Source: Sordaria brevicollis (taxonomy: Eukaryota; Ascomycota; Sordariomycetes; Sordariales; Sordariaceae). From it: 64,000 nucleotides of DNA. Positions 1-11,214 of the stretch are shown here, piece by piece; the stretch's first letter is position 1, and each line of letters starts with the position of its first letter. A model generated the notes under the pieces. That model was not told the DNA's origin and made no database searches. It saw nothing but the letters and a program-made list of their open reading frames with translations. A program made the translations under genes and the position numbers. The stretch is from positions 186,001 through 250,000 of the forward strand of contig JAUTDP010000004.1 in NCBI GenBank assembly GCA_033439795.1. The letters are read 5' to 3'.

Positions 1-280
1 CGTTGAACCGCGCGGTTTGTTCGACCTCGTTTTCATCCTTTTCTTCTTCTTCTTCCTTCTTGTCGCCTCCCGCACCGGCACCAGCACCAGCGCCGGCGGT
101 GGCAGTGGCTGAAGCAACGGCCGAGGTAGTAGTACTAGCGGTGGCGGAAGCGATGGTGGTCGAAGCGGAAGCAACGACTGAAGAAGAGGCGGCGGCTTCA
201 ACGGCTTCCTTCTTGGGATGAGGGAGAGCAGCAACGGAAAGGACCTGGAGAGCCAGGAGGAGGGTGGGTTGGAACTTCAT
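1..280 (-). CDS. Secreted Ala/Ser/Thr-rich protein, N-terminal fragment
   Basis: The minus strand has an ATG at 280-278 followed by an open frame that runs off the left edge after 93 codons. It starts MKFQPTLLLALQVLSVAALP, a textbook signal peptide with a cleavage site near residue 19. A basic HPKKEA stretch, a low-complexity Ala/Ser/Thr/Val segment (about residues 27-62), an Ala-Gly repeat (about 63-72), then a charged DKKEEEEEKDENEVEQ segment follow. This layout (signal peptide, O-glycosylatable linker, then a globular domain not seen here) is typical of fungal cell-wall or extracellular proteins; the ENEVEQ...RFN junction recalls non-anchored cell-wall proteins of Sordariales, but the domain itself lies outside the window. 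The plus-strand frame over the same bases is a shadow. The start is supported by the signal peptide. Confidence 0.75.
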   Translation of the reverse strand, partial: MKFQPTLLLALQVLSVAALPHPKKEAVEAAASSSVVASASTTIASATASTTTSAVASATATAGAGAGAGAGGDKKEEEEEKDENEVEQTARFN

Positions 281-532
281 TTTGAATGAATGTTGTTTCT
301 TGTCAGGGCGTAGGGTATGAGTGAGTGAAAAGGGGGTATATCCAGCGAGCGAAAACTAGAAAATATTCAAATGATGGTATCGAAGAATGAATGTCGGGGC
401 CAGCCACCGAAAGAAACGAATCGAAATGCAAGGGAGGGGAAGTGAAGCCTGTGAGAAGAAGATGTCTGTGATGATGATGATCAGAACAAGACAAGAGTTC
501 ATCCCAAGCAGAATGTCGATCACACCGAGCTC

Positions 533-538
533 TTTATA
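533..538 (-). promoter_or_regulatory. TATA-like box for the minus-strand secreted-protein gene
   Basis: On the minus strand the sequence TGTATAAAGAGC occurs about 255 bases before the ATG at 280. A TATAAA match at this distance suits a highly expressed secreted-protein gene with a leader of roughly 220 bases. Position and sequence are the only evidence. Confidence 0.4.
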
Positions 539-2307
539 CATCTTCCTTTCTCGTCTCCCATCGCCAAGGCGATCCCATCACTTGGCTCTTAACATGCGAG
601 AAAGCTTATCCCAAACCCAGACCCTTCATCGGTTCCAGTCAGCAAAACTCTTCATCGTCATACCCGCACTTTCCAAACCAGACTGACACTTGCCAAGATA
701 CAGTCAAGACTTTGCCAAGTCAAAGAAAATTTGTGCAGGCGGTGCCGAGATGCCGGCTTGGAGGTAGGAAGTAGAGATGAACTGGTTGTTACTGCATGTA
801 TGGTGGTTGAAGAAGAAGGATGGTCGTTGTAAATCTGGTGCACATGGACACTTGCCCAATTGAGTGCAAGTCGAAACGAGCAGGGCAAGGGGGGATGTCC
901 CATGGTTGAAACTGAGCGCTAAGTGTCTTTGCGCGGTCATGGATCTAGATAGACAAGACCTACACTTAACTGTATAATGGGGTATAGTAGAACGCAAATC
1001 CGGAGAGTTGGGCCGAATGCGTCCAGGTGAGACAAATTGACGAGGTGTCGTTGAAGTCAAAAGTGGAGCCGCCAGGGGCTGCCAAGAAAAGGGGGTTTTG
1101 TTTACTTGTGTCAGTGCGCATTGGCTGAAAAATGGTACGCTGCGACTCGACGGCAGAGAAGAAGGGGATGAGGCGGCTTGAGCTGACACATGGGGTGATC
1201 CACTTGGCAGTTTTGGGATGTCTTCTGGGCGGCTATACTACCTGCCAATCTGGTAGCTGTTGAGGTTGGGTAAATCAGTGGTTGAGGTCAGCCACATTCG
1301 TCACCCCGGCAACAGCTTTCTGGGTTCGGGTTGAGTGAGGCTCAGTTGTGTTTGGAGTGGTCTTGCCGATGAGATCCCTTATCAGATATACTTGCCAAAG
1401 ACAAAGCCATTGTTGAAAGAAAGGATCTGATAGGAGTTAAGCTAGGAAAGACTTTTCCAAGAAAAAAAGAGCCACAGACTTCGAAGTCGTCCAGTACCTA
1501 CGTATCTCGGCAGCAACCGAGTGTTGAACAAACAACATGAACTGACGGGTGACACTCCAACACAATCTGATAAAGAAGAGTGTTCTGTACCTCGAAACAA
1601 CGTTGAAATGCAGGGGAAAGCATGCGCAATCTTATCAAGGTCGCATTCGTTTCTTACAATGTCAACAAAGGGAAAAGGCTTATTCCCGCCAAGTGGAAGT
1701 CATGACATCAAAATGAGGAAAGTGATCGTGTGCTCTCTTGCCCGTTGCCTACCAAGCTTTATTGAAGCCTTTCTGATCCCCAATCTCCAAAGCTTGTCAT
1801 AGCGTTCGTCTGTTATAAACGCTCGGTAGCATTTCCGGGGGGCTCAGTCAACATCGCTGACAGGGGTGTCGTTACCCGAGCGCGACCATAGCGGCCACCA
1901 CCCCCTGCCAAGGACAGGGACCTGTAACACCACTCGTTTCCAACAGTCGAGTCGCCCCTTTGGGACTCTTCAGCAGTTCAGCTTTTCACCTCAATGAGCA
2001 CCATGGGAATTCCTTGGCGACTTCTCAAGAATTCCATCCTTGGCAGAGTCGCACCATGGCCATTGTCTGTTACAGAATCGCTGCTGTTGTAAGGAAACCG
2101 ATGGCACGCCACAACGAGGGACATGGCGGCTACGGCACGTGCTGTGATAGGGGTAGGACGTATCGTAGGTGGGTGTTACCAATGCGCTCGAAAACCAAGA
2201 ACAGGACCAAGAACGGTGCCCCTGGATGATGGCAGCTTGATATCATCCATCTCGGCGTCCTGCGTGTAAAAAAATACCCATTCGTCCTCTGTTTCTGTTC
2301 TCCTCCC

Positions 2308-2330
2308 CTCTCTCTCTCTCTCTCTCTCTC
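2308..2330 (+). repeat. (CT)n microsatellite in the promoter of the 2626 gene
   Basis: Uninterrupted CT dinucleotides about 300 bases upstream of the ATG, inside a longer pyrimidine tract (about 2280-2400). Such CT blocks are common core-promoter features of filamentous fungi. Confidence 0.85.
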
Positions 2331-2625
2331 ACACTTCTTCCTCCCCCTTTACCATTCTCCCTTCCTCCACCTTCATTCTTTTCTTTTCTTTTTTTCAAAC
2401 TAACTGCCCTGGAGGAGTGCAGCCGGTCTGCGATTATTGTTGTTTTGTTGTGGTGTTCACGTTCTTTTGTCTTGATCCTCCGTCAATGCAGTAATTCCAC
2501 TCACTTGTTTCATTCTCATCCCGTATTTCGTCTCTCCTTCCGAAATAAAAACCCACAATATCAACATCATAACATCGGCCGGCCGAAGCTCCAACTACCT
2601 TACCTACTCCACCAGAAACTTCACA

Positions 2626-5605
2626 ATGAGAGCCACAGCTCCCACCCTCCGCCGGCGGAACTTTGCCCGAGCCGAAGCCACCCGCGCCTGGGTCGAAGCC
2701 ACCAAGAGACAGGTCCTTGATCCCAACACCAGTGACGATGACAACTCTCTCAGTGATAGTGCCAACAGCCTCAACTCACTGAGTGACGACAACTCTCTCA
2801 ACTCCCTCAGCGACGACAACAGTCTCTCAGACTCTGACAATGGTCAACAACAACAACCACCTCCTCAAACCACCAACCCCCCACAACTCACCGGCGCCGG
2901 AAGGTTTCGTCAACGTCTGACTGCCGACCAGACTCAGCGTCTCCAGGCTAGACAAAACCTCCTCGACCCAAACACCTCCGACGACAACAGTCTCAGCGAC
3001 GACAACTCCCTCAACAGCAACAGCAACAGCCTCAACAGCGCCGACAGCGCCTCCTCGGCCGATGAAGCTGCCCGTCCCTTGCCCACTTCAGCCAGCAGAC
3101 GTCCTCTCAACTCCAAGACCCGCGCCCGTCTGGCCGCCAAGCATCGTCGTGCCCTCATCTCTGCTCGTCAGACACAGGCACAGGACAGTGACTCCGCCGA
3201 TAGCATCAGCGGAAACGACTCCCCTGACAGCGGCAACGAATCATCAGCCGATGAAGCCAGACCTCTTCGTCGTCCCACTCGCACTCAGAAGCGTCGTATC
3301 CGTCGTCACATCGAGGCTCGTCAGCAGGCGGTTGACACGTCGGCTGATGACAATAGCTTGTCTGATAACAGCGTTGATAGCGTCAACAGCGTCAACTCCG
3401 TCGACAGTCTTTCGGACGGTAACTCCTCCGCCAACGAGGCCCGTCCTCGTCCTACTTTGGCTCCTACCACTCCTCCCGCTCTGGCGTCCAAGAACAGGAA
3501 CGGGTTGACTGCTGGCCAACGTGCCCAACGTCGCCGTCTGGAGGCAAGACAGACCCTTTTGGACCCCAACACCTCTGCCGACGACTCTCTCTCCGATGGC
3601 AACACCCTTGACTCGCTGTCTGACAACAACTCTCTCGATTCCAACTCTTTGGATTCCGCCTCCGACTCCGACGTGAACGCCCCTCTACCCGCCAACCCAC
3701 CCAACGCGACCTCCGCCAAAGGCCCCAAGCGTCTCGGTCCTGGCGCAGCTGCTCGTCCAGCCCGCATCACCGGTGCCCCTCGTCCCGCTCCCACTGCTCC
3801 CACTGCTCCCACTGGTGCCCCCCGTCCTCCTCCTCCTCGGCCCACTGCCCCTGCTCCAACTGCTTCCCGTCCCGCCCGTCCCACTGGTACTGCCCTCTCG
3901 GGTCCCGCCCGGCCCGCACGCATCAACTCCCGCGCCACTACCGCCCGCGGCACGCGCATCCTCAAACGCGAAATCCTCGGCAAACACGCCAACCTCGTCG
4001 CCTCCGCCGAAGCAGCCGCCGCGTCCGCCGTGCCGACCATTGCTCCTCCCAATCTCGTCAACGCCCCTCTTGATCCTTCTCAGGACGTTGATGACGAAGA
4101 GGAGGAGGAAGAAGATGATGTGGAGTCGGTGTCGAGTTTGAGTAGCGGGTCTGAGGATGAGGATGAGGATGAGGATGAAGATGAAGATGAGGAGGAGGAT
4201 GAGGAGGGTGAGGAGGGGGAGGAGGATGAGGAGGAGAAAGAGGGGGAGGAAAAGGAGGGGGAAGGGGACGAAAAGGAGGGGGTGGCGCCAACTGGTACCG
4301 CCGGTGCAGGTGGTGCAGGTGGTGCTACCGCTACTGTTGGTGGTGGTGGTGCTCCTGCCACTGTTACTTCCGCTCCGGAAGATGTGTTGGCGCCGGTTAA
4401 GTCTGATGATGCTGCTGCGTTGCCGAACTTGACGGTTGCGCCTGCGCCTGAGGTGACGGCGGCTCCGAGCGGGGTGGTTGGTGCTATTAATGGTGCCCCT
4501 GGTGATGCGCAGCCGCAGGCTGATACCCAGGGTCAGCAGACGGGGGTGCCGGTTGCTAAGAAGATGGATTCGGGGGCCATGGTGGGGATTGTGTTGGGGA
4601 TTCTTGGTGAGTTTTTGGTTTTGTTCTTTCCGTTTTTGCTGTTGCCTTTTTGTCCAAGTTGCTTCCAGTCCTCGTTCCTTCCCCCGTTTCCGGTCCGTTG
4701 CCGGTTTTTGGTTTCGTTCCTTCCTTCCTTGTTCACGTCGCCTGCTCTTTCCCTCCACAATTACACTTCGTTCTTTCCTCTTCCGTTTTCCCATTCTTCT
4801 TTCCATCCGCCATTGCCTTCAGTCATTCGTGCCTTCCGTACTGACATGGACAACAGGCTTCATCGCCCTCCTAGCCGGCCTCGCCTTCCTCTTCCTCAAA
4901 TGGCGTCGCCGCCGCCAGTCCCCATCTCACCCCTCCGTCTACATAACCGCCGACGAAAAGGGCCTGCCCACCGTCCGCGAAGGCACAGACTTTCCAGGAG
5001 GCAACGTGCCCCCCATCACATTCACCCACCCCTCCTGGCCCAACAACCGCGCCTCCAACGCCACGCTCCAAGCCCAACAACGTGCCATGATGCTGGACAC
5101 CAACACCAACCAACCTCAAGGTCAGCACCAGCACGGTGATCACTACATTGACGAAAAAGCCTACGCCATGCTCGCCGGGCATCCACCCACCCCTTCCGTC
5201 GCCGGTACTGAGAAGCGGAGTGTTTCCAGATGGCTGGGAGATGTTCAAACACCTGCCACTGCCGCCCCGGGTCCTCCTCGCCAGTCCACAACGTCCAATG
5301 CTCAAAGATGGCCGTACCCGGTTGATCCACCTATGCCTTCCGCCGCTGTTGCTGCTGCTGCTGCTTCGCAGGGACCGTTGCCGGTTGGGATGCCTGGGTA
5401 TGGAAACACTGCTTCTACGACAAAGCAGAAGAGGTTGACGCCGCCTAGACTGCCGTTGAAGCCTGTGGTTCCGGCTAGTTTGAGACCGGGAGGTGGAGCG
5501 GTGGTGGGTGGTACGGGGCTGCCGCCGGGGAGTAATGTCCACCCGAGGATGACGGTGGTGACGCAGACTACTGATACTACGAGTAGTAGTGCTAGGTGGG
5601 GTTGA
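2626..5605 (+). CDS. Repeat-rich acidic single-pass membrane protein
   Basis: Two exons, 2626-4606 and 4857-5605, encode 909 aa. The 250-bp intron has a GTGAGT donor, a CTGAC branch site and a CAACAG acceptor, and it splits the membrane segment, so both halves are needed to build it (AMVGIVLGILG joined to FIALLAGLAFLFL). The N-terminal part holds about five imperfect modules of roughly 60 residues: each opens with a basic helix of the RRLEARQ type, then LDPNTS(D)D and a Ser/Asp/Asn run such as NSLSDDNSLNS. After a Pro/Ala/Arg-rich linker comes a long Asp/Glu block (about residues 486-550), a Gly/Ala-rich stretch, the membrane helix (about 650-672), a WRRRR stop-transfer signal and a Pro-rich tail of about 240 residues. 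There is no obvious N-terminal signal peptide. The topology resembles fungal surface sensors or mucins, but no known domain is recognised and the function is unknown. Confidence 0.8.
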
Positions 5606-7284
5606 GTCGGTGTCAAGTGTGTGTCCTCATCGGATCTGATGATGAATCTGGATGATGAGAGAGCCAAGACTTTTTGATATGGATGATGGTTTTTTGTTTT
5701 GCCGTTTTCTGTTAGATCAGTTCATGTGTGGAGGGGATGGATTTTGGGGGTGTTGATTAGTGGATAGTGGTATGGGGGTAACTTGTATGTTGAAGTTATA
5801 AGAAGTGATGTATGGTAGTTACCAGGTGACGATTAATAGACCGTTTCATCGGCGTAATGTGTTGGTTGTGCCACGGTCGCTTTTCTTGCTTGTGTAGTGG
5901 TTGATGGTTTGTTGTCAATGGCTAGAATGAGTTCGCTCACCTCGTTACTGAGGAAGTTCATTGTCGGTGTGAGGAAGAGAAACAGCGTCGGTAAAGAGGA
6001 TTGTCCGGGTGTCGATGGTACCTTGGCGACCAGTTTCACCTCCAAAACGATGCCGACTTTGACGGAGGTAGACGGTCGTTCATCGTCAGCGACACTCCCA
6101 AACATGGTGATCGGGCGGGCAGTTCGTAACTGCAGCACCTCGTTGTGGCATCAGAGATATTTTGCCAAACGCATTCAGAGGAAGGCAGTCGTGTCAATAC
6201 TTCCTTGAGCAAATGTTAAATGACAGGAAGGTTCATCCGAATAACGAGAAAAAAACTTGCTAATGGCAGGAGGGAATCGCGAATGAAATTGGAACAAAGC
6301 GGAAGTAACGAGGTGCCTGGGCCGGCGGGCAGTTGCGACGGGAGCTCCACTTTGTTCATCTTGCGCGGTGAAGTCCCCGCATGGTTCCAGTGTACGGCAG
6401 ATGTTAGTAGTCAGGCTCTTTATAGCTGCTTTTAGCACGCAGCGTCTAACAATCCTCTGGGATGGTGACATAAAAATGACCCGACACTCATCATGCCAAA
6501 ATGTCGCCAAGACCACAATCGACAGAGGAAAGCCGCGTAGGAAAGACCACAGGCAGGCAAAGAAAGGAAAGAACGCCTGGTGATGGCGCAGCAGCCTCAT
6601 GTCAAATCATTCACGCGATGAGGAAAGGAAGGTGCAGCAGCCGTGAATGAACAGGGTGACACTTGTCGCCGACCCAAATCCACCCACGCGCGCCGTCTCT
6701 CCTCAAGTTCTCCGTTCTTCTTCTTCTTCTTGTGCTGACCATGCACATTGTCGCAGATCACCGATCCACAACTTCATCACCACGCACCGAACAATTCGGG
6801 ACCGCCATCATTTGGCACGCCAATTCCTACGGCTACCTCTACCTTGTCTTCATTTCATTTCACCTTCTGGTATTACTTTAGCTTTCATCGTGGCGCCGCC
6901 CTCGGATTGCTGCCCTATGATTCGTTTCCCCAGCTACCAATCTCATCAGCCAACTCAGAGTCTCAGGTCCTCAGCCCCCCAGCGAGTGCCCGATAGAGTA
7001 GCGACCGACGGTGCCCAATATGCGACGGCCACGTCCACGATAACCACCTATGCACAGCCAACAACCATCCCAGTGACCTTCTGTATGGGCCCGTTTGGAG
7101 CCGAAGCGATTGAGACGAAATCTTCATATGATACGGACATCTGAAACCTCTGCTCTGGCTTTGACGTCCTCAATCCTTCGCACCCGCTCTTCAAGGCCCA
7201 AGGGAAACCAAGAACGCCTTCCTGCACGTCAAACGGAGCCGACATCGCCCTCACGATTTTCTATCGCAGCCAATCGTAACAATA
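5606..7284. other. Intergenic region and leader of the first HET gene
   Basis: No gene can be supported here. Frames such as 5897-6208 and 6647-7144 on the plus strand have no recognisable domain. The second overlaps the probable leader of the HET gene at 7285 and could at most act as an upstream ORF. Confidence 0.5.
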
Positions 7285-9870
7285 ATGGGCGAACTTCTGG
7301 ACCGATTTGACATTAAGGCTGTACCGCGACGACTCTCGGAGCTTAGAGTCAAGCTGAAACGACTGTTGAGACAGGTTGATGGTGAAACTCAAAATGTAGG
7401 TGCTCAACCACTTCCTGCCATTACTCGTCCGATTGCATAGAACTAACATGAGAGCACAGGAATCCAGAGCAACCTCAGGCAGCGAAGAATTCTGCCCGAA
7501 TTGTCAAGCAATTAGTGTGAAGCTTGAGCAAATCTTTGATCAGGGATTTGACGCCCCTGACCTAGATGACCAATATGGAGGACGGAGAATCACGGAAAGG
7601 GGTGGCATTGGTCACATCGCGAAAAGCCGAAAAAGAAAATGCGACCTCTGCGACTTCCTGTCTCACATGGTGGCAGGCTTTCAGTCAAGTCATCCATGGC
7701 CCTTTGGGCATGTTGGTGCTGTCGAGCTGTTTCTCTTTGTCGGCTCGGCAAAGAAGAAGTGCCTCATCCCATCTTCATGCCAAGTCACTGACAGTTTTCT
7801 CTTGTGGATGTGGATGTCCGAGTATCCAGACCAACTCCAAATTCTTCGTTTGCCAACTCTGCCGTACCCTACAGAAGGGGATGGGCTGTCTGGTGTGGCT
7901 GGCCTTGAAGTCAGCATTGACCCAGACCAGTTCGGCGGTCGCGTGCTCAAGCACCGTATGGACTTTCAGGTTGCCAGGTCATGGTTTGACCACTGCGCTG
8001 AGCATCACGGCAATACCTGCAGAGCGGACGCGGCAATGATACAAAACATTCCGGACTTCAAGATATTAGACTGTTCCTCTCGGAGCTTGGTCTCGTGGTC
8101 AGCGCTCCCGAAAGATCATGAGCACCAGTATGTCGCTCTCAGCTATGTTTGGGGAACCACGCACGGAACAGATGAAGCACCCACGGTCAGTTCGGACTCA
8201 ATAATCGACAATCGACTCCCTTCCCATCTTCCACGGCTCATCGAGGATGCTCTCACAGCGGTCGTCAGGCTAGGGTTCCGATACCTTTGGATTGATCGGT
8301 ACTGTATCCCGCAAGACAATCCAGAGGCAAAGCATACGCAGATTCAAAACATGGACAAGATATACGGGTCAGCATGTCTGACAATAATCGCTGTGGCCGG
8401 AAATGATCCATCCTATGGCCTCGCGGGCGTATCACCGAGGCTTGGAAGACTTGGAGCGGATGTGTCAATATCTGTCCAAATCGGTAACAAACGATTTGTC
8501 TCGATTGATACGGAAACCTTTCCCGATGACCTACGGCGGTCGAAGTGGAATAGCCGGGCCTGGACCATGCAGGAAGGCTTTCTTTCACGCCGCTCCCTCG
8601 TGCTTCTAGATCATGGAGCATACTTCCAATGCAGCTCGTCGAAGTCGCACCGGGTTGAGGCTCTCCATTATCCCCCGGCGCTACTAAAACTGCGGCATGA
8701 AGAGCACGAAGAGAAAGGGTGGATCAACCCTCTAATCCTGACAAGATAGGAAGAGTCGAGCATTCACGGTTTGACTGGTGTCTGCAGCTTGTGAAGGACT
8801 ACTATTCTCGCAACATGAGGTTCGAGGAAGATACCCTGAATGCCTTCTCGGGTATTTTGCAACATTTACAATCATTAAAGCCGCCGATTCCCAGTCTGTG
8901 GGGCATACTGCTCATCCCAAACTCTACCAAGTCCGAGGAACCAACCAGCTATAACATTGTACGCGAGCTAGCCTGGAGTAACAGGCGTGATAAGCTATTC
9001 TTTCAGAACGGATTTGGGAAGCTGGAACAACCAACCATACTACCAAGAAAAGGGATCTTTCCAAGCTGGACGTGGGCTGATTGGAGGCCAAAAACTGCAC
9101 TTGACGGCGAAGACTTTACATCAAGGCATGGATTTGAGCCCTGCCCAATTCACACAAGCTTCACTTCCCTGGTTGAAATGAGTGTGGAGCTTGACGATGG
9201 CAGGATCGTCTCCATGGGCAACGGGGACGTGTCAGATCTGTCATGGCTGACGAACCTTCCAAACCCGCCTCGAATCCTGCACCTGAATGGCTACTCGGCC
9301 AATACCCAGCTACGGTACATGGCTGAGGCGGACTGGGCAGGGTTTTGTGAAAGAACGATAATTCCTACCCAGGAAGAACTTGAGAAGTACGGTGGTGTGT
9401 CATCCGCGGTCCATTCGTGCAGCAACCCCACGGACTGGGCACTCATCGATGCCGATGGCGAGCATCTTCAGCTGCCGTTTGGGAAACAGCGGTATGAAAA
9501 GCCGTGGTGTTGGGGCACGTTCACTGGCTGGCTTGACTTGAGCATCGATGCATACCACTTTCAGAGGCAGAGAGGGCATGAGACCGAGACCGTCAAGGCC
9601 CGAGAGGGGTCAACTTTTGACTTGCGGGTCATTCTGCTGGGCTACGACCAACGTGATGTCTTTTACATGTTTCTCATGAAGACGCCCGGTACCGACGGTC
9701 AGACTGAAACCTTTGACCGAATCAATGTGGTTACATGGTCTCACCTACCCACAGAGGGGCGAACGGTGGTGGAAAACATGGAGCAGTTGTTGGCTAAGCT
9801 AACAGGAAAGCATGAGCCCCAACGTTTTCACGCAACACCATGGGTCAAGATGAGCACGAGAATAGCTTAG
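7285..9870 (+). pseudogene. HET-domain gene, apparently frameshifted near 8747
   Basis: HET proteins trigger heterokaryon-incompatibility cell death between unlike fungal strains. Exon 1 is 7285-7395 (MGELLDRFD...), followed by a 64-bp intron (GTAGGT donor, CTAAC branch, GCACAG acceptor) and a long second exon from 7460. It encodes paired CxxC motifs (FCPNC and CDLC) before the HET domain, then the three HET blocks in order: YVALSYVWGT (about residue 261), a block with RYLWIDRYCI, and SRAWTMQEGF. The frame ends at TAG 8747-8749, but the homologous C-terminal half (LQLVKDYYSR...FEEDTLNAFSGIL to ...KMSTRIA) continues in another frame to 9870. The paralogue at 11215 reads straight through the equivalent point, so a one-base deletion or similar change near 8741-8750 is the simplest reading. 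No GT-AG intron of the right length and quality removes the shift. The alternatives are a sequencing error or a natural null allele. Confidence 0.75.
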
Positions 9871-9956
9871 CAGTGATGGGATTCCTTCCAGATTAGGGCG
9901 GCAGGTGTGAGGTAGCTTGAGCTACTAAACTAGGTAGCAGACACACACTGATGGTT

Positions 9957-9983
9957 TTCCTTTTTTTTTCTTTTTCTTTTTCT

Positions 9984-10041
<58 letters not shown>
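9957..10041 (+). repeat. Long pyrimidine and poly-T tract
   Basis: A (T4-9C)n tract passes into an uninterrupted T run of about 40-45 bases, 90-170 bases downstream of the first HET gene. It is a homopolymer microsatellite; its true length is uncertain because such runs are hard to sequence. The lysine-rich frame on the opposite strand is an artefact of it. Confidence 0.9.
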
Positions 10042-10044
<3 letters not shown>

Positions 10045-11214
10045 TTTTTCCGTGTGGTTTTCACATGTCTGGTAAGGAGCCGAAGTTTGCCCAAGGTAAA
10101 AACTGCAACTGAGAAAGAGGTGGACTGCCCTACCTGTTTGTTTGAAGGAATTGGTCATTGGAGGCAATTGTTCTTCTATAGGAGAAAGAAATCGATAAAT
10201 AAATGGAAATATCCCGATTGAATCGGACATGCGATCGAGGTTTGAATAAAGGAAGCGGGCGGCAAGGAAGGACATGAAATTGACATACACTAGGTACACC
10301 CTAGTGCTGCCCGGCTGATAGTGCATAGTGAGGTGTAAAGGGTCTTACAGGGGAAGTCACCTAACAGCGGGATCCACATCGGTCCCGAGGACTGCCACTG
10401 CCAGGCAGGTCCGTGGCACAGCGGAGGTGTACTTGCCCCGGCTTCAGAGCCATTGTGATCTCTGAAAATGGAAGGCATAACCGTGCATATAGCAGGTGCT
10501 CAACAAGACATGGCAGGAAGGAAGTAGGAAGCACTCAGGGGCATGAATGCAAAGGTCAAGAGACTTGACACGTGCAAAGCCTGACAGAAAGGATGGTTGG
10601 AGACGAATTCCCGCTGTTATAAGATAGGCCTCCCCCATGCCGTTGGAGGCTTTGGGTTCGTGACGCATCATCTTTTCCTTCACACCAATGTCTTCAATTG
10701 ACACATGCCTTTTTTCGCGACTCACTAGGTATATCAGTTCTCTGCTCCCATCATATCTGCACACAACCTCGACAGCTCCAGCCGTGATGCTTGGTTATCC
10801 TCTCCATGCGCCGCCCTCTGATTCGCTCTGCAACAGGTCGCCAGCCACCGGCGCCGGGATTGCCAAGCCACCTTGCTGACACACATTACACATCCATTTC
10901 CCCTCTGTGGCTGGCGGGTGCCTTATACCCAACGACATCGACTGGCGCTGCCCAATATGTGAGCACAACATTCATAATGCGCAGTCGACAACGAGTCGAC
11001 GAACTGCTTGACAACAATTCGAGGATTTTCATCGCTCTTAACCGTCCTTGCGATCCATCTATCACGACACACAAAAGCATACGTCTACATCATACAGGCT
11101 AACAGAGCATTGTGTGCCCTTCCTCGGACATTCGATTGTCCGACAAACCTGAGGCTCTGCCGCGCACGATCCCGTCCTCCCCTCTCCTTGAGGATGTTTA
11201 CCTTTATCTCAGCA
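10042..11214. other. Intergenic region and leader of the second HET gene
   Basis: No gene can be supported here. Several short frames occur, none with a recognisable domain. The last 300 bases probably form the leader of the HET gene at 11215. A second in-frame ATG at 11194 could add seven residues to that protein. Confidence 0.5.

Larger units (their letters stand above)
281..2625. other. Divergent intergenic region, no gene supported
   Basis: This 2.3-kb region separates two divergently transcribed genes. Short frames are present on both strands (for instance 704-1189 minus), but none has a recognisable domain, a signal peptide or convincing codon use. The right-hand end from about 2270 is strongly pyrimidine-rich, as is usual just upstream of fungal transcription starts. 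The leader to the 2626 start ends CTTCACAATGAG, a good fungal start context. Confidence 0.6.

Noticed and set aside
704..1189. 161-codon minus-strand frame
   Set aside because: No domain, signal peptide or coding bias, and it lies in a divergent promoter region.
3321..4806. Long minus-strand frames opposite the 2626 gene (246, 373 and 93 codons)
   Set aside because: They mirror low-complexity acidic and Pro/Ala-rich codons of the real plus-strand exon, contain no domain, and cross its intron.
6647..7144. 165-codon plus-strand frame ahead of the first HET gene
   Set aside because: No recognisable features; it overlaps the probable leader and no counterpart was noticed in the paralogue leader.
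8654..8787. Possible intron bridging the frame change in the first HET gene
   Set aside because: The length would restore frame, but the GTTGAG donor is weak and it would delete a conserved segment (PPAL and the residues before LVKDYYSR) present in the intact paralogue.
8719..9870. Separate gene starting at 8719
   Set aside because: The apparent start is GTG, and the product aligns with the C-terminal half of the neighbouring HET paralogue, so it is the rest of the 7285 gene after a frameshift.
9925..10326. Lysine-rich minus-strand protein
   Set aside because: It is an artefact of the poly-T tract at 9957-10041.
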